A stretch of DNA of 40,068 nucleotides from an uncultured Pirellulaceae bacterium (GCA_938036435.1 CALHPU010000004.1:1-40068); one strand, 5' to 3'; counted from the stretch's first letter, positions 15,601 through 24,429 are shown. Translations and numbers: made by a program. The notes: generated from the letters alone by a model not told the origin.

Positions 15601-17142
15601 GTCGCTGAGACAGGCCAATGCCATGTCGTCACCCATTGAGCCGATCGGGTCCTTTTCGACCTTGATCAGGGGCAGCAACATGAAGTCCATGGTCTCGTTG
15701 GAGTAACCGAAGGCTCGCATTTGAGCGATGCGGTCCTCGCGTGACATGAACGAAGCAGGATCTCGGTTGGGCAATTCGCCCAAGGTCATGCGCTGGTTTG
15801 ACAGCCACTGCTCGTAGGGACGACGGTTAGCGATTTCGTCTTTCAGTTCGCCGTCGGCAACGATGCGACCGTTCTCAAAATCGACCAAGAACATTTTGCC
15901 TGGCTCGAGACGACCCTTTTTGACGATTTTGGCCGGATCAATTTCCAGCACGCCAACTTCACTAGCCATGATGACGCGATTGTCATCGGTGACGTAGTAG
16001 CGACTTGGACGCAAACCGTTGCGGTCCAATACCGCGCCAATGATGGTGCCGTCGGTAAATGAAATTGAGGCTGGGCCATCCCAAGGTTCTTGCAAGCAAG
16101 CGTGGTACTCGTAGAACGCGTGTTTGTTACGAGGGATGCTTTTGTGATTCCGCCATGCTTCGGGGATCATCATCATGACAACCTCCGGCAACTCGCGGCC
16201 CGCCATCATCAACAATTCCAACGCACAATCTAATTCGCCGGAGTCACTGCAGCCTTCCTCGATCGTCGGCATTGCTTTCTTCAGGTCATCGCCGAGGACG
16301 GAGGACTCCATCAGGCCCTGACGAGCTGTAATCCAGTTGCGGTTACCTCGGAGCGTATTGATTTCACCGTTGTGAGCCATCCAGCGGAGCGGTTGGGCGC
16401 GAGACCAAGCCGGTAGCGTGTTGGTGGAGAAGCGCGAATGCACCATCGCGAGGTGGCTAGTGAAGTCTTCGCAACGGAGATCGTCAAAGTATTGCGGAAC
16501 CTGAGCCGTCGAAAGCATTCCTTTGTAAACGAGAATGCGAGAGGACAGCGAGCAAGCGTAGAACTCTTCGTTGACGCCGCCGAATTTTGCGTTGACTTTC
16601 TTTGTGGTCATCTTGCGGATCACGTACAGCTTCCGCTCGAATTCGTCTTGGCTAACGCCATCGCCCGGCCCCACGAATGCTTGGCAGATCTCAGGTTCTG
16701 AGCGCAAGGCGGTCGCACCAATGTTGGCTCGTTTTGCATCGACAGGGACATCACGCCAACCGATGAAGCGTTGGCCATTATCGGCACAAGTGTCCTCGAA
16801 CGCTTTTTTGGCGAATTCTGTGGTGGGTCCGTCTTTTGAAAAGAAGATGTTTCCGACCGCGAAGAAAGTGTCCTGCAGGTCGAAATCATTTTCCTTAGCG
16901 ATACGTTGCATAAAATCAACAGGCATCGCCACGAGAATCCCCGCGCCGTCGCCAGTTTCTTGCTCACATCCGCAGGCTCCGCGGTGTTCCATTCGAGCTA
17001 GGATATCGCAGGCGTCCGAAACGATCGCGCGGGAGGCTTTGCCTTCGATTTGGGCAACGAAGCCCACGCCGCAGCTGTCGTGCTCGTGCTCGCTAGAGTA
17101 GAGCGTATTTGAATTATCAAAGTTTGGATTGAAGTTTGCCAA
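12601..17142 (-). CDS. gltB: Glutamate synthase large (alpha) subunit
   Basis: A 1513-residue enzyme with the full GltB layout. A short propeptide precedes Cys24 (SCGVGF), the N-terminal nucleophile of the class II glutamine amidotransferase domain freed by cleavage. The central domain and FMN-binding synthase domain follow (GGGTGASPLTSIKHAG). The 3Fe-4S cysteines lie at about residues 1130-1145 (GCIMMRKCHLNTCPVG), and the C-terminus is a GXGXG beta-helix (GMSGGVAYLYD). It makes glutamate from glutamine and 2-oxoglutarate with electrons from GltD. The start is TTG at 17142, preceded by AAGGG at about 9 bases; no ATG or GTG lies between it and Cys24, so a rare start codon is needed. Confidence 0.97.
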   Translation of the reverse strand: MANFNPNFDNSNTLYSSEHEHDSCGVGFVAQIEGKASRAIVSDACDILARMEHRGACGCEQETGDGAGILVAMPVDFMQRIAKENDFDLQDTFFAVGNIFFSKDGPTTEFAKKAFEDTCADNGQRFIGWRDVPVDAKRANIGATALRSEPEICQAFVGPGDGVSQDEFERKLYVIRKMTTKKVNAKFGGVNEEFYACSLSSRILVYKGMLSTAQVPQYFDDLRCEDFTSHLAMVHSRFSTNTLPAWSRAQPLRWMAHNGEINTLRGNRNWITARQGLMESSVLGDDLKKAMPTIEEGCSDSGELDCALELLMMAGRELPEVVMMMIPEAWRNHKSIPRNKHAFYEYHACLQEPWDGPASISFTDGTIIGAVLDRNGLRPSRYYVTDDNRVIMASEVGVLEIDPAKIVKKGRLEPGKMFLVDFENGRIVADGELKDEIANRRPYEQWLSNQRMTLGELPNRDPASFMSREDRIAQMRAFGYSNETMDFMLLPLIKVEKDPIGSMGDDMALACLSDKPRLLYDYFKQLFAQVTNPPIDSIREEIVMSVECFIGPEGNLLDTTESQCNRLLLHNPILDFAEMASIKDLDHRGWKSQLIDITFDRSEGESGFAAAIERICSEAEQAIEAGNALIVLSDRAVGPDRVPLSALIATSAVHHHLIEKESRTRIGIVVETGEAREVHHHCLLTGFGADAIHPYLGLEAIIDHHTNNPDSDLTPEKCIKSYRKGVMKGMLKVLAKMGISTLASYKGARIFEAVGLNSDVINKAFPGTASRIEGVGFEVLAKEAIRRHDLGYSKTSQALPIVELETAGTVHWRSEGEKHAWTPLNIAKLQQAARSGDVNAYKDFAKAINEQAMKECHLRGLLQFDFSKRAAIDIDEVEPAKEIVKRFCTGAMSFGSISAESHETMAIAMNRLGGKSNTGEGGEDVARFQPSPNGDSRRSAIKQVASGRFGVTAYYLANADEIQIKMAQGAKPGEGGELPGHKVDEKIAATRRSTPGVTLISPPPHHDIYSIEDLAQLIYDLKNANPTARISVKLVSEVGVGTIAAGVAKAHADNILISGTGGGTGASPLTSIKHAGMPWELGIAETHQTLVMSDLRSRVRLQTDGQLKTGRDVVIATLLGAEEYGFATAPLITLGCIMMRKCHLNTCPVGIATQDKELRKKFKGKPEHVVNYLFMVAEEAREIMASLGFRSINEMVGQVESLHVDDAVEHWKAQGINLEKLLAPAVGYYEDTEVYCTIDQDHALEEVLDRTLVKKAEAALTNKEKVTIESKVVNTDRSVGTILSHYVSKAHGEEGLPEDTIEINLTGSAGQSVGAFMAPGVKIRVEGDANDYCGKGLSGGKLIIYPPKTATFESNENILIGNVALYGATAGEAYFSGVAAERFAVRNSGAWTVIEGIGDHGCEYMTGGRVVVLGKIGRNFAAGMSGGVAYLYDPDNNIEPDINMEMIDIEAMENAEDISELRGMISRHVEYTGSKVGAAILENWGEEFPRFRKIIPIKYREILRQRAEAAAKA

Positions 17143-17988
17143 GTGATTCGACCCTTAATGTAAATTTCTCTGCAGCCGTGTTAGTGATTTTCCGCTGCGA
17201 TCCGATCCCTCAAACGCAATTTCTGCGACGAGCCCTATATTAAAGTCTGTTTGGCGAGAAAGATCAAACAGCAAGAAACCTTCTATGTGGTTTCAGGCCC
17301 CGTTAGGGTGCGTTATGGTAAGGGTTGTGGAATCTTTCTCGTCCAAAAGTTCCGGCTTGTAAGGATTGGGCTGCCTTTTAGGAGCTTGGTTGCTCTTTCC
17401 TGATCCGCGTCGCCGCACCCATTATAGCAGATCATCGATAGGTTTGAAACGAAATAGCGCTGCTACGAATTAGCGCAGACAGTTGATGCTTGGGCGTCCA
17501 ATATCACCAAGCGTCTAAGCGTTGGACGGGCTTGTAGGAGCCCAATCCGGGTGTGGACAAACACCTCTGGGAACTGCCCCGCGCGGTTGACGGATTTGAT
17601 TTAAGTCAGGTTCTCCTAAGACGAATTTGTGTCAAAGCTAACAGTCCAACTTACGGGGACGCCAGAGAGAAAGTTAAACGGCTCGTTTCAAGTGTTTCAT
17701 CCAATTGCATTTGTTGCCTATCCAAGCTTTCCTATCGCGTCTTTCCTATCGCGGCCTTGTTTGTAGCGATTGGTTGATCTTCAAGACCGAACACGAGTTC
17801 GAACAGTTCAACAGATAATTCAGGAAGACTGCGATGTCTTTGGTGATTGCGTGAATCAATAAAGGGACTGCACCATTGCTGGCAAGTAGACCAAATGCAA
17901 TGCTTTGGACGATTTTACAGCACTTTAGACTTTCGTTTTCGTTATCATTTTGTTGAGGAGTCTTTTAGCAGTCTTTGAGGTCCGTTTT
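17143..17988. other. Long divergent intergenic region between gltB and nrdR
   Basis: About 846 bp between the start of gltB (minus) and of nrdR (plus). I find no tRNA, riboswitch or credible protein; the open frame at 17553-17777 has no domain, no good ribosome binding site and odd composition. One exact direct repeat stands out: CTTTCCTATCGCG at 17727-17739 and again at 17741-17753. The region must contain the gltBD promoter near its left end and the nrdR promoter near its right end. Confidence 0.45.
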
Positions 17989-18477
17989 ATGAAGTGCCCT
18001 TTTTGTCAGAATGACAACGACAAAGTTGTCGACTCGCGCAGTGGTGAGGATGGTTACGCGATACGTCGTCGGCGTGTTTGCCAAAGTTGCGACAAGCGGT
18101 TCACTACCTTCGAGCGAGTCGCGGAATTAGATTTGCCGGTCATCAAAAAGGACGGCACACGCGAACCGTTTTCGCCAGCGAAGATTCGCCAAGGTCTTGA
18201 GCGTGCGTGTTGGAAACGGCCGATCGCAACAGATGACGTTGAAAGTGCAATCACCGATACGATCCAAAGAGCATACGATCACAAGAGCTCCGAGATCGAC
18301 AGCCAGTTGATCGGCGAGTGGTTGATGGAAAGGCTTAGTAGGCTGGATGATGTTGCCTACATTCGTTTCGCCAGTGTTTATCGTCAGTTCAAAGACTTGA
18401 ATGAGTTTATCGAAGAAGTCCAGCCGATCTTAAATCGCACTGGTGTTGGCGGACGCGGCGAGCGATTGCCAAAGTAG
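17989..18477 (+). CDS. nrdR: Transcriptional repressor NrdR
   Basis: A 162-residue regulator of ribonucleotide reductase genes. The N-terminus MKCPFCQNDNDKVVDSR is the family hallmark. Zinc ribbon: Cys3/Cys6 and Cys31/Cys34. An ATP-cone domain (about residues 49-139) follows, including the basic VIKKDGTREPFSPAKI segment. NrdR binds ATP or dATP and represses nrd operons at NrdR boxes. I chose the ATG at 17989 (GAGG 10 bases upstream) since it gives the conserved N-terminus; an in-frame upstream start would add 13 unrelated residues. It stands alone here, with no nrd genes in the window. Confidence 0.96.
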   Translation: MKCPFCQNDNDKVVDSRSGEDGYAIRRRRVCQSCDKRFTTFERVAELDLPVIKKDGTREPFSPAKIRQGLERACWKRPIATDDVESAITDTIQRAYDHKSSEIDSQLIGEWLMERLSRLDDVAYIRFASVYRQFKDLNEFIEEVQPILNRTGVGGRGERLPK

Positions 18478-18514
18478 TCTCGCGATGATCCTACGGTGGT
18501 GAATCTGGAAAGGA

Positions 18515-19582
18515 CTAGTGCGAGCGTTCAAGAATGAATTGGGCAAGTTTTATGAGCGACTGTGCCGCTTCGTTATGAGGCAAAGATTTCGCAAATGCCT
18601 CCGCCCGAGACGCATGCTGTTGAGCGACTTGCCGAGCGTAATCAATCGATCCGGTTGAATTAAGCAGCTTTACCGCGTGATCGACATCTGACCCGGCGTT
18701 GAGAACGGCTAGGAACTGCGAACGCTGATCATTAGTAAGGGTCTTCAGGCAGTGGATGATGGGCAAAGTGGCTTTTGCATTGAATAGATCGGTACCAAGC
18801 GTTTTGCCGACATCCTCTGCGGTCCCGACTAGATCAAGGACGTCATCGATAATCTGAAAAGCAATACCCAGATCGCGGCCGTAGCTCTCGAATGCATCGA
18901 TTTGTGACGCATTACCGCCGACCAACATTGCCCCGATGCCACATGCAGCAGCACAGAGTTCTGCCGTCTTTTGCGTTACGATCTCGAAATAGACGCTCTC
19001 GTCGATCTCAAACTTGCCTGCGTGAAAATTCTGTTTCATCTCGCCAGCGCAAACTAGATTGCTCGCCGCGGCCAATTTTCCCAATGCCGCGGCCGAGCCG
19101 CTTTTGCTGCCGACGTGAAATGCATGGGTGAACAAGTAATCGCCCAGCAAGACGCTGACGCGGTTGCCCCATTTTGCATTGGCTGTTGGTTGATGACGTC
19201 GGAGGTCGGCTTTGTCCAAAACGTCATCATGGATAAGCGTGGCGGTGTGAATCATTTCGATTGCCGCACCCATCAAATGCAGCTCGCGGTCGGCACACGT
19301 TTGCGGTTTCGCAATTGCCATCCCAGACAGCAGCAGCAATACCGGCCGCATGCGTTTGCCGCCAACCAGCCAGCTGTGCTCGAGCAACTGGTCAACGAAC
19401 GGCGTGTCGCTGCTGAGTTCGGTTTGAAGGATCGTTTCGACCGACGCAAGTGGTTCGGCCACAGGCGCGTACAACTTTGCCAGCTTTTGCCGCGCCGCTG
19501 AACCTTGGTTGGATCGGGCACTCCGGTCAGCTGGAAGTTGGTTTTCTTTTGGTTGGATATCGCCGCTAACTATTTGGCTCAC
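18515..19582 (-). CDS. Polyprenyl (trans-isoprenyl) diphosphate synthase
   Basis: A 355-residue class I isoprenyl chain-elongating enzyme. Both Asp-rich motifs are present: DDVLD at residues 119-123 (IHDDVLDKADLRR) and DDVLD at about 246-250 (FQIIDDVLDLVG), with GGKRMRP for diphosphate binding. It joins isopentenyl diphosphate units head to tail. The bulkier residues and overall pattern fit octaprenyl/heptaprenyl-type synthases supplying the quinone side chain, rather than IspA, but chain length cannot be fixed from this. A TTG start at 19651 would overlap moaC by 50 bases; a GTG at 19582, 19 bases after the moaC stop, fits better. The first 25 residues are polar and unconserved. Probably co-transcribed with moaC. 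Confidence 0.9.
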   Translation of the reverse strand: MSQIVSGDIQPKENQLPADRSARSNQGSAARQKLAKLYAPVAEPLASVETILQTELSSDTPFVDQLLEHSWLVGGKRMRPVLLLLSGMAIAKPQTCADRELHLMGAAIEMIHTATLIHDDVLDKADLRRHQPTANAKWGNRVSVLLGDYLFTHAFHVGSKSGSAAALGKLAAASNLVCAGEMKQNFHAGKFEIDESVYFEIVTQKTAELCAAACGIGAMLVGGNASQIDAFESYGRDLGIAFQIIDDVLDLVGTAEDVGKTLGTDLFNAKATLPIIHCLKTLTNDQRSQFLAVLNAGSDVDHAVKLLNSTGSIDYARQVAQQHASRAEAFAKSLPHNEAAQSLIKLAQFILERSH

Positions 19583-19601
19583 AGTGTTTCCCGGAGTAGG
19601 T

Positions 19602-20081
19602 TCACGCCTTATGGCGTTGAAAATGACCGCTTTTGCCACCCGATTTCTCAATCAGGCAAACATCTGTGATCGTCATTTCTTTATCGATGCTCTTGCACAT
19701 GTCGTAGACCACCAAGCATGAGGTACTAACCGCAGTTAATGCCTCCATCTCAACACCCGTTCGATCGGTCGCCGTTACAGCAGCCTCTACACGCAATTCT
19801 GTATCGGATTTGAACGCCAAAGCGATATCAACGGAGGTAATTCTCAGAGGATGGCATAATGGGATTAGATCCGGTGTGCGTTTTGTGGCCATAATGCCCG
19901 CAACACGCGCGATTTCGAGAACGTTTCCCTTTTTGATCCCGTTTTCCCTGATTTTATCCGCTGTTATTGCCTTCATCACCACAATTCCTGCGGCTCTCGC
20001 GGACCGGGCCGTTTCTGGCTTTCCACCAACATTGACCATCTGCGACTCGCCCTGTGGGTTTAAGTGGGTGAATTCGCTCAC
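19602..20081 (-). CDS. moaC: Cyclic pyranopterin monophosphate synthase MoaC
   Basis: A 159-residue molybdenum cofactor enzyme that, after MoaA, turns the 3',8-cyclo-GTP intermediate into cyclic pyranopterin monophosphate. Family motifs: HLNPQGESQMVNVGGK near the start, LIPLCHPL, GVEMEALTAVS, YDMCKSIDKEM and the terminal KSGGKSG. The GTG at 20079-20081, with GGAG 6 bases upstream, makes the N-terminus begin SEFTHLN, matching MoaC proteins of other bacteria; an upstream TTG would add 20 unrelated residues. No other moa or mod genes are nearby, so the pathway genes are scattered. The polyprenyl synthase follows directly. Confidence 0.96.
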   Translation of the reverse strand: MSEFTHLNPQGESQMVNVGGKPETARSARAAGIVVMKAITADKIRENGIKKGNVLEIARVAGIMATKRTPDLIPLCHPLRITSVDIALAFKSDTELRVEAAVTATDRTGVEMEALTAVSTSCLVVYDMCKSIDKEMTITDVCLIEKSGGKSGHFQRHKA

Positions 20082-20478
20082 GTGGATCTCCAAAGGTTCA
20101 TCGCCTGCGTTGTTAACGGAAGACACGTATACGTTAACCAATCGCCGAGGATTTCGTTAGGTAGGATCTTGGGTGTGACAAAATGTCTCTTGTCAGTCGT
20201 TCATCAATTCGGGCGGCAAAGGAGGTGTTCGGCGCGGTCAAGGGGGAACGTTCGTGAGCCTTTTTAGGCAAGGGTTTTCATTGATCTGCTGATTTTTTGG
20301 GATGCTGTTAATTTTTTTTGTTACAAGAAGCCTTATCCAAGGGCAAATCAGCTTTGGAATTCAAGTCCAGCTAGGTAGACTTCTTTATTAGAGAACACAG
20401 ACCTTTTGGAGGATTTTCGCGAGAATTTCTTTCCGTTTGGCTTCAACCACATTCCTCCCTACATCCAGAAAGATTTAG
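20082..20478. other. Divergent intergenic region
   Basis: About 397 bp between moaC (minus) and the secreted-protein gene (plus). It should contain both promoters. It is AT-rich with T-runs near 20310-20320. No RNA gene or conserved structure recognised. Confidence 0.4.
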
Positions 20479-21663
20479 ATGAATTTTAAAAGCCCTTTAT
20501 GTTTTGTGGCGATTGCTGCCGCCATGTTATCTTCCCTAGCAACCACGTCTAACGCCCAAACGCCAGAAAGCGTGGCGGCATGTGAGGCTTTCACAGCTGA
20601 CGTCGAAGCAAGAGGAGACGCCACGATCGTCTCTGGTATACAAGCGGAAGAAACTGTGGTTGGTGGTAGCAATGGCGGAATCAGTAACTCCATTCAAGTA
20701 GTAGCCTTCGACACGCCGCAATTAACGCTTCCGTCAGGGACGCTGACAGCTACGGGTATCGCAAACCCCGACGGGAGTTTTAGAGATACGTTTCTCCAAG
20801 ACGACGTATTCACCCTTGAAGCATTGGCTGACTTAACGCTTCTTGATTCGCCTACAATCCCTGAGTTTGGGGATGAAGTCGAGACAGTCGAGACCCTGAA
20901 TATTATTGACATTGACTCACTTTTGGTACCGAACGATCTTGTTCTTGCGTTAGAGCCCAATTCTGATTTAGGGACAGCCTTTGGCATTTGTATTCCGAAC
21001 CAATTTGGTAGTTTCCCAGCTGACGATCCGACAGCCGTTATCGGTACAATTTTTGATGGTGATACGGTTATTGGTGAAATCACTGCGGTTGATGACTTTA
21101 GTTTCATCGCTGCTCCGGGGCAGACCATCACGCGTGTTGAATTTATTTCAATTCAACCCACCGACATTCTGGTTGCCTTCGGACCAAATCCTGAGTTGCC
21201 ATCAGAAGATGTCAGCAACCAAGAATGCCTCGCCAATATTGCCGCTGAAATCGGGGCTCTCGCAGACGCCGCGACTGATTCCAGTGACGCTTATGCATTG
21301 AACGTGGCTTGCGCGGCGTTAAATTTTGCTGCGAAGGATGAATTCTACGAAGAAGACGGAAATCGTCTTTCTCGTTTCGGTTGCAACGTCTTCACCGGTG
21401 CTGCTTATGCGATCTGTTACCTTGAGCATACTGGCCTAGAGGGCACCGAGGAAATTGTGGACCGTATTGTTGATAAGCTTGAGCAGATCGTTGACGACGA
21501 AATTGATTACGCGATCGCAAACGGAGGAAGGCCTAACTTTATCGAGCGTGCCGAAGACCTAGCAGAGGTTGCGGACTGGATTGACGAAGATCTCGATAAT
21601 CCATTTGTTGCATCAATCGCCTATAAATTGGCTTGGGCAAACGCTTACTTTGCGACCTATTAA
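20479..21663 (+). CDS. Secreted acidic protein of unknown function
   Basis: A 394-residue exported protein with a clear signal peptide (MNFKSPLCFVAIAAAMLSS..., likely cleavage at SNA-QTPE, residue 26). The mature protein is very acidic. Residues about 60-230 look like beta-rich extracellular sequence (alternating Thr/Ser/Val with Asp-Gly turns). Residues about 245-394 are mostly helical and include spaced cysteines (EC, VACAA, FGCNVF, AICYLE) and a run EEIVDRIVDKLEQIVDDEID. There is no PEP-CTERM, lipobox or membrane anchor at the end, so it is probably released or periplasmic. A strong terminator follows 29 bp after the stop. I do not recognise the family. Confidence 0.8.
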   Translation: MNFKSPLCFVAIAAAMLSSLATTSNAQTPESVAACEAFTADVEARGDATIVSGIQAEETVVGGSNGGISNSIQVVAFDTPQLTLPSGTLTATGIANPDGSFRDTFLQDDVFTLEALADLTLLDSPTIPEFGDEVETVETLNIIDIDSLLVPNDLVLALEPNSDLGTAFGICIPNQFGSFPADDPTAVIGTIFDGDTVIGEITAVDDFSFIAAPGQTITRVEFISIQPTDILVAFGPNPELPSEDVSNQECLANIAAEIGALADAATDSSDAYALNVACAALNFAAKDEFYEEDGNRLSRFGCNVFTGAAYAICYLEHTGLEGTEEIVDRIVDKLEQIVDDEIDYAIANGGRPNFIERAEDLAEVADWIDEDLDNPFVASIAYKLAWANAYFATY

Positions 21664-21691
21664 GCACCGATCGATATCAGCTGATAAACTT

Positions 21692-21725
21692 AAAGGGCAT
21701 GGATTCACTCCATGCCCTTTTTTAT
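21692..21725 (+). terminator. Rho-independent terminator
   Basis: A perfect 12-bp stem, AAAGGGCATGGA/TCCATGCCCTTT with a 5-base loop, is followed by a T-run on the plus strand. It ends transcription of the secreted-protein gene at 20479-21663. Confidence 0.9.
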
Positions 21726-21750
21726 TTTGTTATCTGTTATCGGAAAAACA

Positions 21751-21781
21751 AAGCCAAGCATTCCGATGAGATGCTTGGCTT
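21751..21781 (-). terminator. Rho-independent terminator of the RimI-like gene
   Basis: An 11-bp perfect stem AAGCCAAGCAT/ATGCTTGGCTT with a 9-base loop; read on the minus strand it is followed by TTGTTTTTCC. It lies 45 bp after the stop of the acetyltransferase gene. Confidence 0.8.
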
Positions 21782-21825
21782 AATGTTTTTGTTTGCGATC
21801 TGGCGATGTTCACCAGACTTTCAGG

Positions 21826-22326
21826 TCAACCTGCTAAACGACGTGCGATTCGATTGGTCGATTGTACATCCTGTTCGACCTCTTGTTGGTACAGGTACTG
21901 CATGACGTAGGCGTCTTCGACGGTGTCGTCATAGTAGTCACGCAGCACGGAGATCGCCTTGAAGCCAAGATTCCGGAAGAACACTTGAGCCGCTAGGTTG
22001 GTTTCGCGAATCTCTAGAGTGATTTGGTTGCGGCGTTGTTGGGAAAGTTTGCCCAGCAGCTTATTGACCATCTGAGAGCCAATGCCGCGACGGTGAACGT
22101 CAGGTCCGACTGAGAAATTCAGAACGTGCAGCTGATCGCGATGCAGTTCGTAGATCATAAAGCCGACGACCTTTTCGTCGTACTCGGCAACCATACCGAT
22201 GCAGTTCCGCTGGCGGAGGCAGCGGATGAAGTCTTCTTCGGTCCACGGAAATTCGAAACTACTTTGCTCGATCTCCAAAACCTCTGGCATGTCTCGCCGG
22301 ATCATCCAGCGGATATGCACGTTCAT
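21826..22326 (-). CDS. RimI-like GNAT N-acetyltransferase
   Basis: A 166-residue acetyl-CoA-dependent acetyltransferase of the GNAT fold. Acetyl-CoA binding loop: VGPDVHRRGIGSQMV (the Q/RxxGxG/A motif). Other family features are LEIEQSSFEFPWTEEDF at the N-terminus, as in RimI, and LEIRETNLAAQVFFRNLGFKAISVLRDYYDDTVEDAYVM in strands beta5-beta7. RimI acetylates the N-terminus of ribosomal protein S18; the family also acts on other targets, so I give no symbol. Two starts are possible: ATG 22326 with GAAGGA at 7 bases, or an ATG a few codons upstream; I choose 22326 because MNVHIRWMIR begins the first strand. Not next to tsaB or tsaD. Confidence 0.85.
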   Translation of the reverse strand: MNVHIRWMIRRDMPEVLEIEQSSFEFPWTEEDFIRCLRQRNCIGMVAEYDEKVVGFMIYELHRDQLHVLNFSVGPDVHRRGIGSQMVNKLLGKLSQQRRNQITLEIRETNLAAQVFFRNLGFKAISVLRDYYDDTVEDAYVMQYLYQQEVEQDVQSTNRIARRLAG

Positions 22327-22939
22327 GTCGAAATCCTTCTTTACATCCATCGCTGACATCCTTTGTCATCTACGGGTTCCCTATCTGAAACCCTGAGTGG
22401 TGTCCATTCCGTACCCCGAACGCTGCAGCCCTATCAAATCATTTGATTAGGTAACGAACGGGTGATCGCCGACAAGCAGTTCGTGAAACGTGTATCACTT
22501 TACGAAACGTAATCACGTTCGCCACCGCCTGTCGAAGCATCAGATTATCAAAACAGGTTGACTTCACCAATATTGAACTGAGCAAAAACCGCAGCGTCTT
22601 GCGAGCTATTTGTTGCAAGAAACTTGAGCAGAATTTGTAAAAATGAACGAAATTGGTATTTGAAAATCTTTTGAGTTTATCGTCACTTTCGTCTGTTGCC
22701 TTTGCCCGCAATTTAGATTGCGGGCCTTCCCTGCTCTTACTGGCGTATCCATGGGAGTTTCGGCCTGCCTTCTGACTTATGACACCTGAGGGTTCGTTAG
22801 AATCGCTAAAGTTTAACATTGGTATCGCCGATGCTGATGGTGGACCCCGCCGGTCTGAAGTTGCGCAATGGGCTTGGGGAAATCAAGCCAATCCGCTAAA
22901 CCACTGATCCAGCCTGCTCTACGAGCGAAACGAGCTTTC
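22327..22939. other. Divergent intergenic region with a 9-bp inverted repeat
   Basis: About 610 bp between the RimI-like gene (minus) and the glycosyltransferase (plus). A perfect hairpin, GCCCGCAAT (22704-22712) with ATTGCGGGC (22717-22725) around TTAG, sits in the middle without a T-tract. The minus-strand open frame at 22439-22819 has no domain and poor start context, so it is not called. Confidence 0.4.
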
Positions 22940-24403
22940 ATGTTGACCAATTTTTTAATCATTGCTGCAATTGGCTTTGCACTTGGAGCTTGGGTCTACT
23001 CGATTGCATTTTTGGCGTTGCTGGTGGAGAACCATCGGTTTTGGAAGGTGCATCAAAAGAAGCCCGCGCCGTTGGCTCATACTTACGCTCGAGCAAATAT
23101 TATCATTCCATGCAAAGGCATGGAGCATCAATTGCGCGAGAATCTGACTGCTTTTATGCAGCAAGATCATCCTAACTATGAAGTTACCTTTGTCGTTGAG
23201 CGCACCGACGACACTTCGGTTCAGCTGATTCGCAACGTGCAAAAAGAGAACCGCTGTGTGCGATCTCGACTAGTCGTCGCCGGTAGAACTGAGCAATGCG
23301 GCCAGAAGGTCCACAACTTGCGTTGTGCCACGGCTGAGCTTTCTAAAGAGGTCGATGTCCTCGTGTTCGCCGATTCTGATGCAAGCCCCAAACGTACATG
23401 GCTACGTTGGTTGGTTAATAGTGTCGGGCGCGAAGGCCTTGGTGCTCGCACCGGGTACCGCTGGATGGTTCCCAAAAACAAGAAACTACCGACGCTTCTA
23501 GGGTGTACTATTAATAATGCCCTTGCCTCATTTCTTGGTAGAGGAAAACATTATCTGGTATGGGGTGGGTCTTGGGCCATTCATCGAAATGTTTTTGATG
23601 CTGTCGGCATCCGTGAGGCTTGGTCGGGCGTGCTGAGCGATGATCTGGTTGCCACACGCGCTCTCCGGTCGTCAAACTTGGACGTTGAGTTTGAACCGCA
23701 ATGTGTCTGCACGTCAGCGGTTGAGTTTACCTGGGCTTCGCTGACGGAATTTCTGCGACGGCAACTTCTCATTAGTCGTCGCTACGCGCCGTTCTATTGG
23801 TTTGCCTCTCTGGTTGTGACGACTGTCGCGACCGTTGGTTTTTGGGGAGGGCTAGTCGCCGGTATCGTTGCAATGGCTCAAGGAGCGAGCTGGGGGTACT
23901 GGGCGTTCGGGTCTTCCGTTGGCCTATACCTGATGGGGGTTGCTCGAGCTGCCATTCGACAGAATATCGGACGGAGCAACTGCCCAAACTGGCGTGGCTA
24001 CCGTCGTGCTAAAAAATTCGATTTGTTCGCCGGTCCTCTGACGGCGCTAGTCAGCAATTTCATGTTGCTGATGTCAACGCTAGGCAACACGGTCACGTGG
24101 CGCGGAATCACGTATTTTGTTGGGCGAGGCGGTCGCGTGATTCTTGTTGGAAGATCGCTGGGGGATCGACCATGGCCGGTCAATACTCAAGAGTCGCCCG
24201 ATCCACGCGTGCAAGTAGAAAAGCAACCAGCCAAAAAAGCAGTGCTTGCTCACCGAGATGGTGCCAATCGCTCTGAGGGAATTTCTAGTTCTCGTGTAGA
24301 ACAGCCAGTGGTCCCAGCTCCGCATTTTGATTCTAACCCCGCTGGTTCGCCAGAAGCCAACGCGAACGTTCGTATTTCGCGAAGCGCTCCGAGCGACAAT
24401 TAG
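22940..24403 (+). CDS. Membrane glycosyltransferase family 2 (ceramide glucosyltransferase/HpnI-like)
   Basis: A 487-residue membrane enzyme. An N-terminal membrane span (residues 3-30) is followed by a GT-A domain with ANIIIPCKGME (nucleotide-sugar entry strand), DXD metal motif FADSDASP, GVLSDDLVATRAL (the catalytic base region) and RRQLLISRRYAP, equal to the (Q/R)xxRW-type site of processive and ceramide-type GT2 enzymes. Three or more C-terminal membrane spans follow, then a polar tail of about 80 residues. The pattern fits the GT21/HpnI-like group that puts a sugar on a lipid. I use ATG 22940, since the extra 24 residues from 22868 are polar and precede the membrane span; both starts have weak ribosome binding sites. 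Followed 26 bp later by a radical SAM gene, so the pair is likely an operon. Confidence 0.83.
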   Translation: MLTNFLIIAAIGFALGAWVYSIAFLALLVENHRFWKVHQKKPAPLAHTYARANIIIPCKGMEHQLRENLTAFMQQDHPNYEVTFVVERTDDTSVQLIRNVQKENRCVRSRLVVAGRTEQCGQKVHNLRCATAELSKEVDVLVFADSDASPKRTWLRWLVNSVGREGLGARTGYRWMVPKNKKLPTLLGCTINNALASFLGRGKHYLVWGGSWAIHRNVFDAVGIREAWSGVLSDDLVATRALRSSNLDVEFEPQCVCTSAVEFTWASLTEFLRRQLLISRRYAPFYWFASLVVTTVATVGFWGGLVAGIVAMAQGASWGYWAFGSSVGLYLMGVARAAIRQNIGRSNCPNWRGYRRAKKFDLFAGPLTALVSNFMLLMSTLGNTVTWRGITYFVGRGGRVILVGRSLGDRPWPVNTQESPDPRVQVEKQPAKKAVLAHRDGANRSEGISSSRVEQPVVPAPHFDSNPAGSPEANANVRISRSAPSDN

Positions 24404-24429
24404 CTGCCTAACCCAATCGAGTTGCAAGT

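Noticed and set aside
14779-15639. Long plus-strand frame of 286 codons inside gltB
   Set aside because: Antisense shadow of the highly constrained gltB coding sequence.
17553-17777. Plus-strand 74-codon frame in the gltB-nrdR gap
   Set aside because: No ribosome binding site or domain; contains the direct repeat and looks like chance.
22439-22819. Minus-strand 126-codon frame between the RimI-like gene and the glycosyltransferase
   Set aside because: Contains the 9-bp intergenic hairpin, Ser/Lys/Arg-rich wrong-frame composition, and no known domain.
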